Below are positions 42,897-51,932 of a stretch of 64,000 nucleotides of DNA, in pieces. The notes below the pieces were generated by a model. That model saw nothing but the letters and a program-made list of their open reading frames with translations. It had not been told where the DNA came from and made no database searches. The translations under genes and the position numbers were made by a program. Origin of the DNA: CAZRQL01 sp964602415 (GTDB taxonomy: Bacteria; Bacteroidota; Bacteroidia; Cytophagales; Flammeovirgaceae); the NCBI GenBank assembly GCA_964602415.1, contig CAZRQL010000003.1, positions 100,917 through 164,916 on the forward strand. The letters are read 5' to 3'. The number at the start of each line of letters is the position of its first letter. The first letter of the stretch is position 1.

Positions 42897-44264
42897 TTAT
42901 GATTCACGCACCAATTCAATTCCTTCACGCACAATCTCCTGTATAGGGTGCTTAGAAACATCTATAAATTCACAAAGTGCTAAGTCTTCCTCAATCACTT
43001 CATAAATTCCCAATGCTTCCATGTTCTCAATATCTTTTGCCAAAATCGCTTTTATCAGATGAGTAGGCAGAATGTCCATCGGCACAACTTGCTCGAAAGC
43101 TCCCGACATTACAAAAGCTCTTTCTTCGCCGTTGGTGTTGGTATCAACTACATGTTCTTTGTTGCCCATAAATGAGGACAAAAGCCCCCATGCTCGGTGA
43201 AAACTGACCCGCTTGCTAAATCCTAACCAGCCGTCAGTAAGAAAAAATCGAGGTTTATCTCCTTCGGGGATCACAGTAACTTGGTGATCGTAAAACCCGA
43301 GATACCCATTCATACCTTTACTAACCCCTGTCAGAATATTGCCTGAAATAACCCTAACGCCTTCGCTCTTTAAGTTATTTTTCAAAAAACCACTCAACTG
43401 AGCACCAATAAATGTTTTGTAGTATTGAGGGGTTTTGACCTCTGAACCCACAACAGCTATGATTTTGCCAGCATCGTAGATACCCTCTAAAAATAGTTTG
43501 CCAATTTGGATGACTCCGTACGGGTTTACCGTCCAAACTATCTCCCCTTTTCTAATGGGGTCTAAATGATGGATTTGCACACCTACATTGCCTGAGGGGT
43601 GTTTACCGCTAAACTTATTGACTTGTACGTTTTTAACATTAAAGACTTTGGATAACTCCGCGTCGGCATTTACATTGACATGTATGCTTCCTTTGGTGAA
43701 CTTTTTCAAAATTTCCACCCCGACTTCAAAATATTTTTCGTTGCCTTCAAATATAAAGTTGTAATCGGGAGCGAGGGGGTGCGAGTCGAAAGCAGAAATG
43801 AAAATGGATTTGGGGGTGTCGGTTGGATTGGCAATCGTACCAAACGGCCTTTGAATAATTTGAGGCCATACCCCTCCTTTGCACATCACTTCTTGAGCTT
43901 CTTCGCGTTTGAGTGAAGCGATATCGGAAAGCGTGTAGCGGTGGAAAGTTTCATATTCTATGGTTTTGTCAGGTAAAATCTTGATGTCCAGCAACTTACG
44001 TTTTTCCCCACGGTTGATTTCGACTATTTCCCCACTTACCGGAGAGCAAATCATGGCTTTCTCATTCGACTTGTCAAACATGATAGGAGTGCCTGCTTTG
44101 ACATTGTCCCCCACAGCAACAAGTACTTTTGGCAATCCAAATGAAGTAAAGTCTTCCGGAGAAATGGCATAAACATCGGGTTGTACGGAGGTGGACAGCA
44201 TTTTAGCTGCCTTACCGGCAAGGTTTATGTTGAAACCTTTGGTTATTTTTATGGTTCTATGCAT
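42897..44264 (-). CDS. nqrA: Na+-translocating NADH:quinone reductase subunit A
   Basis: The 455-residue soluble protein starts with KITKGFNINLAGKA and contains GEKRKLLDIKI, WPQIIQRPFGT and the HPSGNVGVQIHHLDP motif of NqrA. It caps the cytoplasmic face of the pump and helps ubiquinone reduction. It is first in nqrABCDE. Confidence 0.95.
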   Translation of the reverse strand: MHRTIKITKGFNINLAGKAAKMLSTSVQPDVYAISPEDFTSFGLPKVLVAVGDNVKAGTPIMFDKSNEKAMICSPVSGEIVEINRGEKRKLLDIKILPDKTIEYETFHRYTLSDIASLKREEAQEVMCKGGVWPQIIQRPFGTIANPTDTPKSIFISAFDSHPLAPDYNFIFEGNEKYFEVGVEILKKFTKGSIHVNVNADAELSKVFNVKNVQVNKFSGKHPSGNVGVQIHHLDPIRKGEIVWTVNPYGVIQIGKLFLEGIYDAGKIIAVVGSEVKTPQYYKTFIGAQLSGFLKNNLKSEGVRVISGNILTGVSKGMNGYLGFYDHQVTVIPEGDKPRFFLTDGWLGFSKRVSFHRAWGLLSSFMGNKEHVVDTNTNGEERAFVMSGAFEQVVPMDILPTHLIKAILAKDIENMEALGIYEVIEEDLALCEFIDVSKHPIQEIVREGIELVRES

Positions 44265-44317
44265 ACCTTAATGCAAATTCGTCGCGAATATAGACATTTG
44301 CGAACTGTTGACAAAAA

Positions 44318-45040
44318 TTATTTAGATAAGTAATTTTCAATATCTTTTAAGCCCACGCGCCCTTCGTAAATTGCACTGCCGACTATTACACCGGGAATAT
44401 TCATGTCTTCCAGCCTTTTAAAATCATCTACGCTGCTAATACCGCCGCTGGCATATATTTTAGCAGTCGGAAAACGGCTCTGCAAGTTGCTATATAGCTC
44501 AAAATTTGGACCTGCAAGCACTCCATCACGGCTCAAATCAGAACATTTCACTACCACCATACCGTTGTTTACAAAACCCTCAATGTGTTCATAAGCATCA
44601 ACTTCAGTGGTGTCAAGTCTTCCTCTTAATACCAATTTGCCCTCAATGGTATCAGCGGCCATCGTTATTTTTTCTGCGCCATAAGAAATGAGCCAAGAAA
44701 GCACCAGTTCCGGATTGTGGTAAGACAGAGTGCCTATGGTTACTACATCAGCACCGTTGGAGAAAATTCTTCTGATATCGGTATTTGTCTTGATACCACC
44801 GCCATAGTCTATGGTTAGAGTGGTATATCCGGCAATAAGTTGCAAGGCATCCATGCTGACCGTGCCTGTCTGAGAAGCAGCAAGATCCACAAAGTGAACC
44901 TTTTTAAGACCGTGTTCTTCAAAACTTTTGGCCATTTCGTAAGGTGTCTTCTCGTAAGTGGTCATTTTACTGAAATCTCCTTTGGGAAGGCGGACACATT
45001 TTTTTTCGAATACGGTTAGCGATGGTATTATATCAATCAT
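44318..45040 (-). CDS. hisA: HisA-like TIM-barrel isomerase, first catalytic Asp replaced
   Basis: The 240-residue protein has the HisA/TIM-barrel phosphate motifs (VDLAASQTGT, YGGGIKT, YASGGISSVDDF, VGSAIYEG) and IIPSLTVFEKKCVRL at the start. In canonical HisA the first strand reads IIPAID, with the Asp acting as general base; here Thr9 is in that place. The second catalytic Asp appears kept (Asp130 in AADTIEG). HisA isomerises ProFAR to PRFAR in histidine synthesis. The gene stands apart from other his genes, so another sugar-phosphate isomerisation or inactivity must be considered. Confidence 0.75.
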   Translation of the reverse strand: MIDIIPSLTVFEKKCVRLPKGDFSKMTTYEKTPYEMAKSFEEHGLKKVHFVDLAASQTGTVSMDALQLIAGYTTLTIDYGGGIKTNTDIRRIFSNGADVVTIGTLSYHNPELVLSWLISYGAEKITMAADTIEGKLVLRGRLDTTEVDAYEHIEGFVNNGMVVVKCSDLSRDGVLAGPNFELYSNLQSRFPTAKIYASGGISSVDDFKRLEDMNIPGVIVGSAIYEGRVGLKDIENYLSK

Positions 45041-45116
45041 TGTCCAAATAGTTTGCGCTCAAAGATACTACAATAAATCAATTTTCCAATACAAAGGGCA
45101 AAACTGTGATACCATA

Positions 45117-45722
45117 TTAAATCTCACACTCTACCCTACCTGCAAAACTGCGACCCAAAGTAGCCTCATCGGTGTACTCCAGAGCACTTCCTACCGGAAC
45201 CCCACGCGCAATAGAAGAAATTTTTGAGACCAACCCTTTGATTTTCTTCGAGATGTAGAAAATAGTTGTTTCGGCTTCCATAGTGGCACTCAAAGCAAAT
45301 ATAACTTCATCACGCTGTTGAGATTTGAGCCTATCTATCAAGCTATCAATCTTTAAATCCGAGGGGCTTATCCCCTCAATAGGCGAAATCAATCCACCCA
45401 ACACATGGTACAATCCCCTATAATGGCCGCTATTCTCAATGGCCACCACATCGGCAATGCTTTCTATTACGCAGATTTGCCCCTCGTTCCTATTGGAAGA
45501 AACACAAAAGTTACACAAACTTGACTCACTAACGTAATGGCAATTAGCACAGTAGCTGATTTTTTCTCTCAAGTCAGACAGCGCACTTGTCAGGCGTTGG
45601 GTGCAAGGCAAATCTTTTTTAAGGAGATGAAGCACCAGCCGCAGGGCTGTTTTTTTGCCTATGCCCGGCAAGGCTGAGACCTCATTGACGGCTGTTTCGA
45701 TGAGCTTGGAGCCAAATTCCAT
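45117..45722 (-). CDS. recR: Recombination protein RecR
   Basis: The 201-residue protein has the helix-hairpin-helix (LPGIGKKTALRLVLHLL), a four-Cys zinc finger (CANCHYVSESSLCNFC), and a TOPRIM domain (ICVIESIADVVAIE, YHVLGGLISPIEGI) ending with Walker-like GVPVGSALEYTDEATL. It loads RecA at gaps with RecO. It lies two bases downstream of the DUF6728 gene, so they share a transcript. Confidence 0.97.
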   Translation of the reverse strand: MEFGSKLIETAVNEVSALPGIGKKTALRLVLHLLKKDLPCTQRLTSALSDLREKISYCANCHYVSESSLCNFCVSSNRNEGQICVIESIADVVAIENSGHYRGLYHVLGGLISPIEGISPSDLKIDSLIDRLKSQQRDEVIFALSATMEAETTIFYISKKIKGLVSKISSIARGVPVGSALEYTDEATLGRSFAGRVECEI

Positions 45723-45724
45723 GA

Positions 45725-45931
45725 TTAAAAAATCCTACGTATAATCCAGACTATCAGGAAAAAAATAAACATGATGATGGAGGTTTTATTGGTCCAGTGC
45801 ATCATTTTGAGATTGATATTGGGTTTGTGGTTTGGATCTTTTTTGCGAAAAAAGTAAAACAAAACTTCTTTGAAATCAAAGTATTCACCCACAGTGGCTC
45901 TTGTACGTTGGGGTTTTATGTTATTTTCCAT
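45725..45931 (-). CDS. DUF6728-like small membrane protein
   Basis: From the ATG at 45931 (MENNIKPQRT) the protein has 68 residues, with YFFRKKDPNHKPNINLKMMHWTN and one C-terminal helix (IIMFIFFLIVWIIRRIF). The FRKKDPN pattern and layout match DUF6728, a small Bacteroidota family of unknown function. It overlaps no other gene and precedes recR. Confidence 0.7.
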   Translation of the reverse strand: MENNIKPQRTRATVGEYFDFKEVLFYFFRKKDPNHKPNINLKMMHWTNKTSIIMFIFFLIVWIIRRIF

Positions 45932-46152
45932 ACTCAGCAATAAGTAATTTTTTAATATGGACGAGTTTTTATTTTGCAAAGGTAGCTATTCTTTAATTTT
46001 GAAGTCCAAATGTACTTACGGCAAAAAACTAAATTTTAATGAAGTCAACCTCAAAAGCCTTGAAAATAAATAAAATACCGGTTCTTTTTACAAAAAAGAT
46101 GTGCACTGTTTTAAATATTAATCAATTGATTGTTAGGTATAAACCTAAAAAT

Positions 46153-47556
46153 ATGGCATGGCGTTTTTTTTTCATGGTATCTATTTTCCTACTGGCCTCG
46201 CAAATACTTTATTCACAAGATGATAAGCCAACGGTTATGTCTTATGAGGAGTTTTTGAGCTATGTCAAGCAGCATCATCCTATTCTCAAACAAGCTGACC
46301 TGCTCAACAACTTAGCCAATGAGGAGCTACGGATGCAGCGGGGCAATTTTGACCCAAAACTTGAGCTTAACTATGACGATAAGAACTTCAAAAACAAGCA
46401 ATACTATTATCACTGGAACAACCAACTCAAAATTCCAACATGGACAGGCACAGATTTTAAGGTAGGCTACGAGCAGAATGACGGCCCGTTTTTGGACTCC
46501 GAATTCAACACCGATGGGGGCAAAGGCTATTGGTACGCAGGGGTTTCAGTGCCCATCGGGCAGGGGCTTTTTATGGATGCACGCCGCGCCGTGCTGCGTC
46601 AAGCGCAAGCCCTGCAAACACTCAACCAAGCTGAGAGGCTCAAACTCACCAACAAAACCGTACTCGAAGCCGCAAAAGACTATTGGTTTTGGTTTTTTAA
46701 ATACCATGAGGTCGGACTGCTGACAAAAGCGTATGATTTGGCAATCCAACGCTACTCTCTCGTAAAACTATCTGTAAGACAGGGTGATATGGCTCCATTG
46801 GATAGCATAGAAGCCAAGATAGCCATCCAAAACCGCGAAATCAATCTTAGGTTGGCAGAGAACGAGTTAAGAAACGCCCGGCTGTTTCTCTCTAATCACC
46901 TCTGGGAAGACGGCCAAACACCCTTGGAATTGCCCGAAACTATTGTCCCTCCTTTATCCATTGACATACCAACAGACACAATTAAAATTGACCAACTCTT
47001 TGAGTTTGCCAAACTCAACCACCCCGAACTGGTCAAACTGGCCGCCAAAGCGCGCCAACTCGAAATGGACAGAAGGCTTGCAGCTGAGAATATAAAACCA
47101 ACATTAAACATGGACTACACCGTTTTACTTGGCAGCCATGCAAGAGAAAAAGGCACGCAGGTAGCCGCACAAGACTATAAACTGGCAGCAAGGTTTTCCA
47201 TGCCGCTGTTGCTCAGAAAAGAGCGCGCCAAATACCAGATGTCAAAAATCAAAATTGACCAAAACCAGTTTGAGATTAATTTTCAAAATTTGAAAGTTTT
47301 CAATGAACTGAAAGCCGCCTACAATGATCTGCAGGTGATTGGGCAAATGTTTAAAAACCAGCGCGAAGTAGTCGAAAACTACAAAAGACTCACAGACGGT
47401 GAAATTTTGAAATTTATCAACGGGGAAAGTTCCTTCTTTATGGTAAATCTCAGGGAGAGCGTGTACTTTGAATCCCAAGTCAAGCTCTTTGACATGCAAC
47501 ACAAATTAGGAAAATCAATGGCCACTTTGTTGTGGGCTGCCGGTGTTGGATTTTGA
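46153..47556 (+). CDS. TolC family outer-membrane efflux protein
   Basis: From the ATG at 46153 (MAWRFFFMVSIFLL) the 467-residue protein has a signal peptide ending YSQ, and paired long alpha-hairpins with the OEP pattern (HHPILKQADLLNN, DFKVGYEQNDGP, PIGQGLFMDARRA). TolC proteins form the outer-membrane exit duct of efflux or type I systems. No pump is adjacent; it could serve the adaptor at 6802. An upstream ATG at 46039 would add 38 residues before the signal peptide and is rejected. Confidence 0.88.
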   Translation: MAWRFFFMVSIFLLASQILYSQDDKPTVMSYEEFLSYVKQHHPILKQADLLNNLANEELRMQRGNFDPKLELNYDDKNFKNKQYYYHWNNQLKIPTWTGTDFKVGYEQNDGPFLDSEFNTDGGKGYWYAGVSVPIGQGLFMDARRAVLRQAQALQTLNQAERLKLTNKTVLEAAKDYWFWFFKYHEVGLLTKAYDLAIQRYSLVKLSVRQGDMAPLDSIEAKIAIQNREINLRLAENELRNARLFLSNHLWEDGQTPLELPETIVPPLSIDIPTDTIKIDQLFEFAKLNHPELVKLAAKARQLEMDRRLAAENIKPTLNMDYTVLLGSHAREKGTQVAAQDYKLAARFSMPLLLRKERAKYQMSKIKIDQNQFEINFQNLKVFNELKAAYNDLQVIGQMFKNQREVVENYKRLTDGEILKFINGESSFFMVNLRESVYFESQVKLFDMQHKLGKSMATLLWAAGVGF

Positions 47557-47563
47557 TGAGGAC

Positions 47564-48085
47564 TTATTTTTTGATTTTGCGATAGGTTGTCAATTTTTCA
47601 AAATAGCCGTCCTTAATAATTTCTAAAAATTGAGAGTTGCCCGCTTTCAGCACAATATCTCTGCTATCCTCATTTTGAATGCCAAAGGTATCCACCTGTT
47701 GAAAAAGTTTTTCCATTCGTTCGCTATGATTGAGCAAACCAAATACTTCCAGTTTGTTGTATGTGCGGTCGTGTTCTATCAACACGCAAAGCCAGTATTG
47801 AGAGGCTTGTGCCGATTTTGCTATGTTAAAAACTAACTTATTGGTACTGAGTCTGCGCAACACCAATCGGTTTTGTTTTTCAATGACGCTGCTTTTTTCA
47901 ATGAGGCCATTCTTAATAATCAACGTATCGGCTTTGTCATATACAAATCCACTGTCAGATACATAAATCCCGTCCATTTCTTTTGGCACTTTTATATCAG
48001 GGCTTCCATCCGGTTGTTTACGATCAAAATAGATGCCCGTGCAAGAAGTCAATGCAATAGCAACAATCATCAAAATTTTGCGCAT
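47564..48085 (-). CDS. Hypothetical lipoprotein
   Basis: From the ATG at 48085 (MRKILMIVAIALTSC) the 173-residue protein has a lipoprotein signal with Cys15 and then mixed beta segments (DGIYVSDSGFVYDKADTLII). No family is recognised. The gene overlaps nothing, lies just after a membrane-protein gene on the same strand, and may be co-transcribed with it. Confidence 0.65.
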   Translation of the reverse strand: MRKILMIVAIALTSCTGIYFDRKQPDGSPDIKVPKEMDGIYVSDSGFVYDKADTLIIKNGLIEKSSVIEKQNRLVLRRLSTNKLVFNIAKSAQASQYWLCVLIEHDRTYNKLEVFGLLNHSERMEKLFQQVDTFGIQNEDSRDIVLKAGNSQFLEIIKDGYFEKLTTYRKIKK

Positions 48086-48086
48086 A

Positions 48087-49418
48087 CTAATTTCGGGGTA
48101 GCGCACGAGAGTGAAGATAAAAATTGTGGTAAACAGGCGTTATGCTCAAGGCATGAATTAAAAGCACAACAAAGAAAATCCACAAAGACTCATTGCCATA
48201 AGAATCTATCAACACCAAAGCACTAAACGGAAGCAATACCTGAGAGTAAGAAGTTGCCATCAGGGCTATTCTTGAGAAACGTTTACGCGCTTGAATTGCT
48301 GTAAAAAATCCCCCAATACATAAAGCCAGAAACGAAAATTGGATGATCTCTTTTTCTAATCTAAAGGCTTCAGAAAAAGCTATTAAGCAAGGAAAAAGCA
48401 AAAAGCCCGCCGCCAAAGCCAATAAAAATTCTCTTGCTTTCATAGACTTGTAAAGCATCACTGTCATGGCAATATAGTAGATTATGCAGAATATGATAAC
48501 ATAGAAACTATATTGTAAGTAAGGCTTTACCTCTTTATGAGCACTGTAAAATGAATTCATGTTTTGCAGCACTTTATATTTGAGTTCGCGGGTTTCTATG
48601 GGAAATAAAGTTCTTTCCTCGTTGAAGGCCTGCAAAACTTCTTGCGGAGTTGTATTGAAATCAACGCCATATTTTTTGGCAGTTGCTAAGTAAGCGGATA
48701 TGTTTTCAATTGTGAGTTCTTTTTTAATCTCGGCCTGCAAATCTTTGATTATTTCATTTTGATTAGGATTGGAAGTTTCTTCTGTGTATCCTTTACCACT
48801 TTCTTCATATTTTGGATAATAACCCCACAACAAAAAATAACTTTTACTCTGTTCATAAGAATTTTTTAAGTCAGTGCCATAGCTTTCAGAATCTTTGTTT
48901 ACTGACCACATATTGTCAGTATAATAATCATCCTCCTTTTGGGCACAGGTAAAAGCAAAGTTTACGGCTTTTAAAGTTTCTATATCGTCAAATACTTGCT
49001 TTTGAGTTACTAATCCCGAAGCCCGACTGTAAAATACATAAGTGGGCAAAATGGTTATGGCGAAAAATACTGCAATACATAAAATATTGATAAAAAGCGT
49101 TTTGATGGCAAAAAACTTTGAAATATTACCAAAGTTTTTCTCAATATTGTAGATTGTTTGGCGGTAAGCCCAAACAACGAATCCAAGCAAGCCAGTGATG
49201 ATAGAAAGCACAAAAAACGGACTCCAATTTGGCACACCTGCTGACAGGGAGATAGGCATTGATAGCGCAATGGAACTAAAAACAATTGTGGTCAGTAGTC
49301 CAAAATATAGGACATAGTGCGGTTTTGAAATCCACAATAGCCTATTATTTAGTAAGAAATAATCATCCAACTTTTGGAGTTTTGTCCAAGCAGGCAAAAA
49401 ACGCACAATCTGATTCAT
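48087..49418 (-). CDS. Polytopic membrane protein of unknown function
   Basis: The 443-residue protein has two helices near the N-terminus (about 37-55 and 66-85), one around 105-125, a soluble region of about 190 residues (about 130-310) and six helices at the C-terminus. The soluble part is rich in Glu, Lys and Tyr. It recalls uncharacterised membrane proteins placed beside ABC genes in Bacteroidota, but no ABC gene is adjacent. The stop lies within two bases of the downstream lipoprotein start. Confidence 0.65.
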   Translation of the reverse strand: MNQIVRFLPAWTKLQKLDDYFLLNNRLLWISKPHYVLYFGLLTTIVFSSIALSMPISLSAGVPNWSPFFVLSIITGLLGFVVWAYRQTIYNIEKNFGNISKFFAIKTLFINILCIAVFFAITILPTYVFYSRASGLVTQKQVFDDIETLKAVNFAFTCAQKEDDYYTDNMWSVNKDSESYGTDLKNSYEQSKSYFLLWGYYPKYEESGKGYTEETSNPNQNEIIKDLQAEIKKELTIENISAYLATAKKYGVDFNTTPQEVLQAFNEERTLFPIETRELKYKVLQNMNSFYSAHKEVKPYLQYSFYVIIFCIIYYIAMTVMLYKSMKAREFLLALAAGFLLFPCLIAFSEAFRLEKEIIQFSFLALCIGGFFTAIQARKRFSRIALMATSYSQVLLPFSALVLIDSYGNESLWIFFVVLLIHALSITPVYHNFYLHSRALPRN

Positions 49419-49472
49419 TGGAAATATGATTTAGGTGAACTTATTAAAAACGATGTAATTTACAAATTTGGT

Positions 49473-49964
49473 TCATTCAAACTTAAACGAGGCGAAAAAC
49501 TTTTCTGATGTTCCCGCCAGGTCTTTAGCTGAGATTACGGCCAATTCGTAACGGATATTTCCCACAAAAAAAATTTTTAAATAGACGTTGCTCGCTTCGT
49601 CTGCGGTTTTGATGATGGCATCCATACATTTGTGCGAGTGGAAGATATTTTCTCTTTTGTTTTGGGTATATCCCCCCATATCTATCACAAAGTTGTCAAG
49701 AGCCTCTTTGATGAGGAGCAACTCGCTGCCTTCTACCGCTTTGTTGAAGATGGTATAGTTTACCCAAAACATATTGTCTTCTTTTGAAGCTGTGATATTG
49801 ACTACTTTACCTTTATCATGGGTTTGTTCGGTCTCTGCAAATTCATCGGGAAAGCCAATAGAAAATTTTGCCTCTTTACTGTGATACCGCCTAATTTGAG
49901 ACCATGCAGGCAAAGAGAGTCCCAAAAGAAATAAAATTAAAACAAGAGAATTTAAAGTTTTCAT
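49473..49964 (-). CDS. Hypothetical secreted protein
   Basis: The 163-residue protein has a signal peptide (MKTLNSLVLILFLLGLSLPAW then SQ) and a compact alpha/beta remainder (YHSKEAKFSIGFPDEFAE; later KIFFVGNIRYELAVIS). It resembles small periplasmic proteins with a PsbP/DUF1795-like fold pattern (KFSIGFP at the start, FFASFKFE at the end), but I cannot name a family with certainty. Confidence 0.6.
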   Translation of the reverse strand: MKTLNSLVLILFLLGLSLPAWSQIRRYHSKEAKFSIGFPDEFAETEQTHDKGKVVNITASKEDNMFWVNYTIFNKAVEGSELLLIKEALDNFVIDMGGYTQNKRENIFHSHKCMDAIIKTADEASNVYLKIFFVGNIRYELAVISAKDLAGTSEKFFASFKFE

Positions 49965-50059
49965 TAAATTATTTGGTTATTTTTAATTGCAATTTAGTTC
50001 TAAGGATTTGAAAAAAAAGCATCAAATCTAAGACCTTTTCTACTTTTGGTCTCAATTAA

Positions 50060-50854
50060 ATGGAAATGACTCTCTCGGCTGTAACTGTGTCCTTTAATAA
50101 TCTAACTGAACTCCAAGAGACTTGTTTGTCGGTGGACAGCCAGTCGCTTCTTCCCAACGAGCATTGGGTCATAGATGCTTCAACCAATTCACGGATAAAG
50201 GATTGGCTCGAAAGTACCCCACAGCCTCCTTACCGCAAATGGATTTGCGAGCCGGACAGGGGTATAAGTGATGGATTTAACAAAGGCATCAGGCATGCTG
50301 CTTCGCAAGTGGTTCACCTACTCAATAGTGGCGATAGGTATTTTGATAATCAAGCCATTGAGTCAGCTATGAGTTTGCTTGGCCAGTATCCGAAGGCCAC
50401 CTGGTTGCACGGAAAAATGCTCGTACCTCGTGGAGGCATCAAAATAGTGGTAGGCGCGCCCTTTGAGCGACAAAAACTCTACCGAGGCATGAGAACCCTC
50501 AACCATCAAACATTTTTTGTCAAAAAGAGCCTCTACGAAAAATATGGAATGTTTTCTTTACAGAAAAAGTACGCCATGGACTACGACTTTTTGGTCAGAA
50601 TAGCCGATGAGCCTTTTGTTTTTTGTGAATCTGTGTTGGTTGAATTTGAAGGGGGGGGAGTGAGTGAAAAAAAATTTAGCGAAAGTCTAAAAGAAGTCAT
50701 CCAAAGCTATGAAAGCAGGTTTGGATGGAGTTTAAAATGCAGGCTGTGGGCTTTTAGGACGGGCTTATTGTTCACTTTGACACACCAAAACCAGATTGTC
50801 AAAGCAGTATTCAAGTTCAAAAACAGACACAATCGAATCACAAACCAGAAGTAA
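50060..50854 (+). CDS. Family 2 glycosyltransferase (GT-A fold)
   Basis: The 264-residue protein begins LSAVTVSFNNLTELQETC, has EPDRGISDGFNKGI (nucleotide-sugar region), LNSGDRY where a DxD-like Asp sits, and an acceptor region HQTFFVKKSLYEKYG with DYDFLVRI. It is related to colanic-acid-type WcaA/WcaE transferases. It adds a sugar to a surface glycan; donor and acceptor are unknown and no glycan cluster is nearby. An eight-G run lies at 50651-50658, in EFEGGGVSEK. Confidence 0.9.
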   Translation: MEMTLSAVTVSFNNLTELQETCLSVDSQSLLPNEHWVIDASTNSRIKDWLESTPQPPYRKWICEPDRGISDGFNKGIRHAASQVVHLLNSGDRYFDNQAIESAMSLLGQYPKATWLHGKMLVPRGGIKIVVGAPFERQKLYRGMRTLNHQTFFVKKSLYEKYGMFSLQKKYAMDYDFLVRIADEPFVFCESVLVEFEGGGVSEKKFSESLKEVIQSYESRFGWSLKCRLWAFRTGLLFTLTHQNQIVKAVFKFKNRHNRITNQK

Positions 50855-50886
50855 AAAAGGCTTGACTTTAAAAAGCCAAGCCTTTA
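50855..50886. terminator. Hairpin between the GT2 and paaA genes
   Basis: AAGGCTTG and CAAGCCTT form an 8-bp stem (about 50857-50864 and 50876-50883) between the convergent glycosyltransferase and paaA genes, flanked by A- and T-rich bases. It can act in both directions. Confidence 0.7.
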
Positions 50887-50904
50887 CTTATCAATAGATT
50901 ATGT

Positions 50905-51831
50905 TTATCCTCTATGTTTTTGGCTGTAAGCAAGGGCGGCCTCTCTTACCCAAGCACCTTCTTGTTTGGCTTTTTGGCGGGCTTTGATTCGTTCTTTGTT
51001 GCAGGGGCCTTTTCCTGAGATTACGTTTTCAAATTCTTGCCAGTTGATAGCACCAAACTCGTAATGACCTGTTTCAGCATTGAATTTCAGGTCTGGGTCA
51101 GGTATGGTGAGACCTATAATCTCGGCTTGGGGCACTGTATTGTCCACAAAAGACTGCCTGAGTTCGTCGTTGGTGTGGCGTTTTATTTTCCAAGCCATAG
51201 ACTGGGCGGTGTGCTTTGAGTGGGCATCATTAGGGCCAAACATCATCAGCGCAGGCCACCACCAGCGGTTGAGGGCATCTTGCGCCATTTGTTTTTGTTC
51301 GGATGTGCCTTTGGCCAAAGTGGTCATGATTTCGTAGCCTTGACGCTGGTGAAAGCTCTCTTCTTTGCAAATTCTGACCATAGCCCGGGCATAAGGCCCG
51401 TAGGATGTGCGGCAAAGTGCCACTTGATTCACAATAGCCGCACCATCTACCAGCCAGCCTATCGCCCCCATATCTGCCCAAGACAGGGTAGGGTAATTGA
51501 AGATGCTGGAGTATTTGGCCTTGCCTGCATGAAGGTCATCAATGGTTTCTTCGCGGTCAGCCCCCAATGTTTCCACAGCACTATATAAATAAAGCCCATG
51601 CCCCGCTTCATCTTGCACTTTGGCCAAAAGCGCAACTTTGCGACGCAGCGAAGGCGCGCGGGTGATCCAATTGGCTTCAGGGAGCATACCAACTACTTCA
51701 GAATGAGCGTGTTGTGATATTTGACGGATGAGTGTTTTGCGGTACTCATCTGGCATCCAGTCCTTTGGCTCAATTTTAATATCTGAATCAATTTTGGCTT
51801 GGAAAGCCTCTTCCCTACTTAAATTCTTCAT
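50905..51831 (-). CDS. paaA: Ring 1,2-phenylacetyl-CoA epoxidase, catalytic subunit PaaA
   Basis: From the ATG at 51831 (MKNLSREEAFQAKID) the 308-residue protein contains the diiron ligand helices with EVVGMLPEANWI, KVQDEAGHG (E and H) and KEESFHQRQGYE, all typical of PaaA. The multicomponent oxygenase epoxidises phenylacetyl-CoA. The usual paaBCDE partners do not follow: a terminator and a convergent gene lie downstream. The partners may be elsewhere, or this is a remnant. An in-frame ATG 21 bases upstream is less usual for the family. Confidence 0.9.
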   Translation of the reverse strand: MKNLSREEAFQAKIDSDIKIEPKDWMPDEYRKTLIRQISQHAHSEVVGMLPEANWITRAPSLRRKVALLAKVQDEAGHGLYLYSAVETLGADREETIDDLHAGKAKYSSIFNYPTLSWADMGAIGWLVDGAAIVNQVALCRTSYGPYARAMVRICKEESFHQRQGYEIMTTLAKGTSEQKQMAQDALNRWWWPALMMFGPNDAHSKHTAQSMAWKIKRHTNDELRQSFVDNTVPQAEIIGLTIPDPDLKFNAETGHYEFGAINWQEFENVISGKGPCNKERIKARQKAKQEGAWVREAALAYSQKHRG

Positions 51832-51932
51832 TACATTCCAGTTTATTTGCAAATTTAATTATAGACGTTTTTTTTGCAAACGTTTCTTATCAAAAACGCA
51901 AATTTTTGAACCTTGTTTGGTTGGTGGGTACT

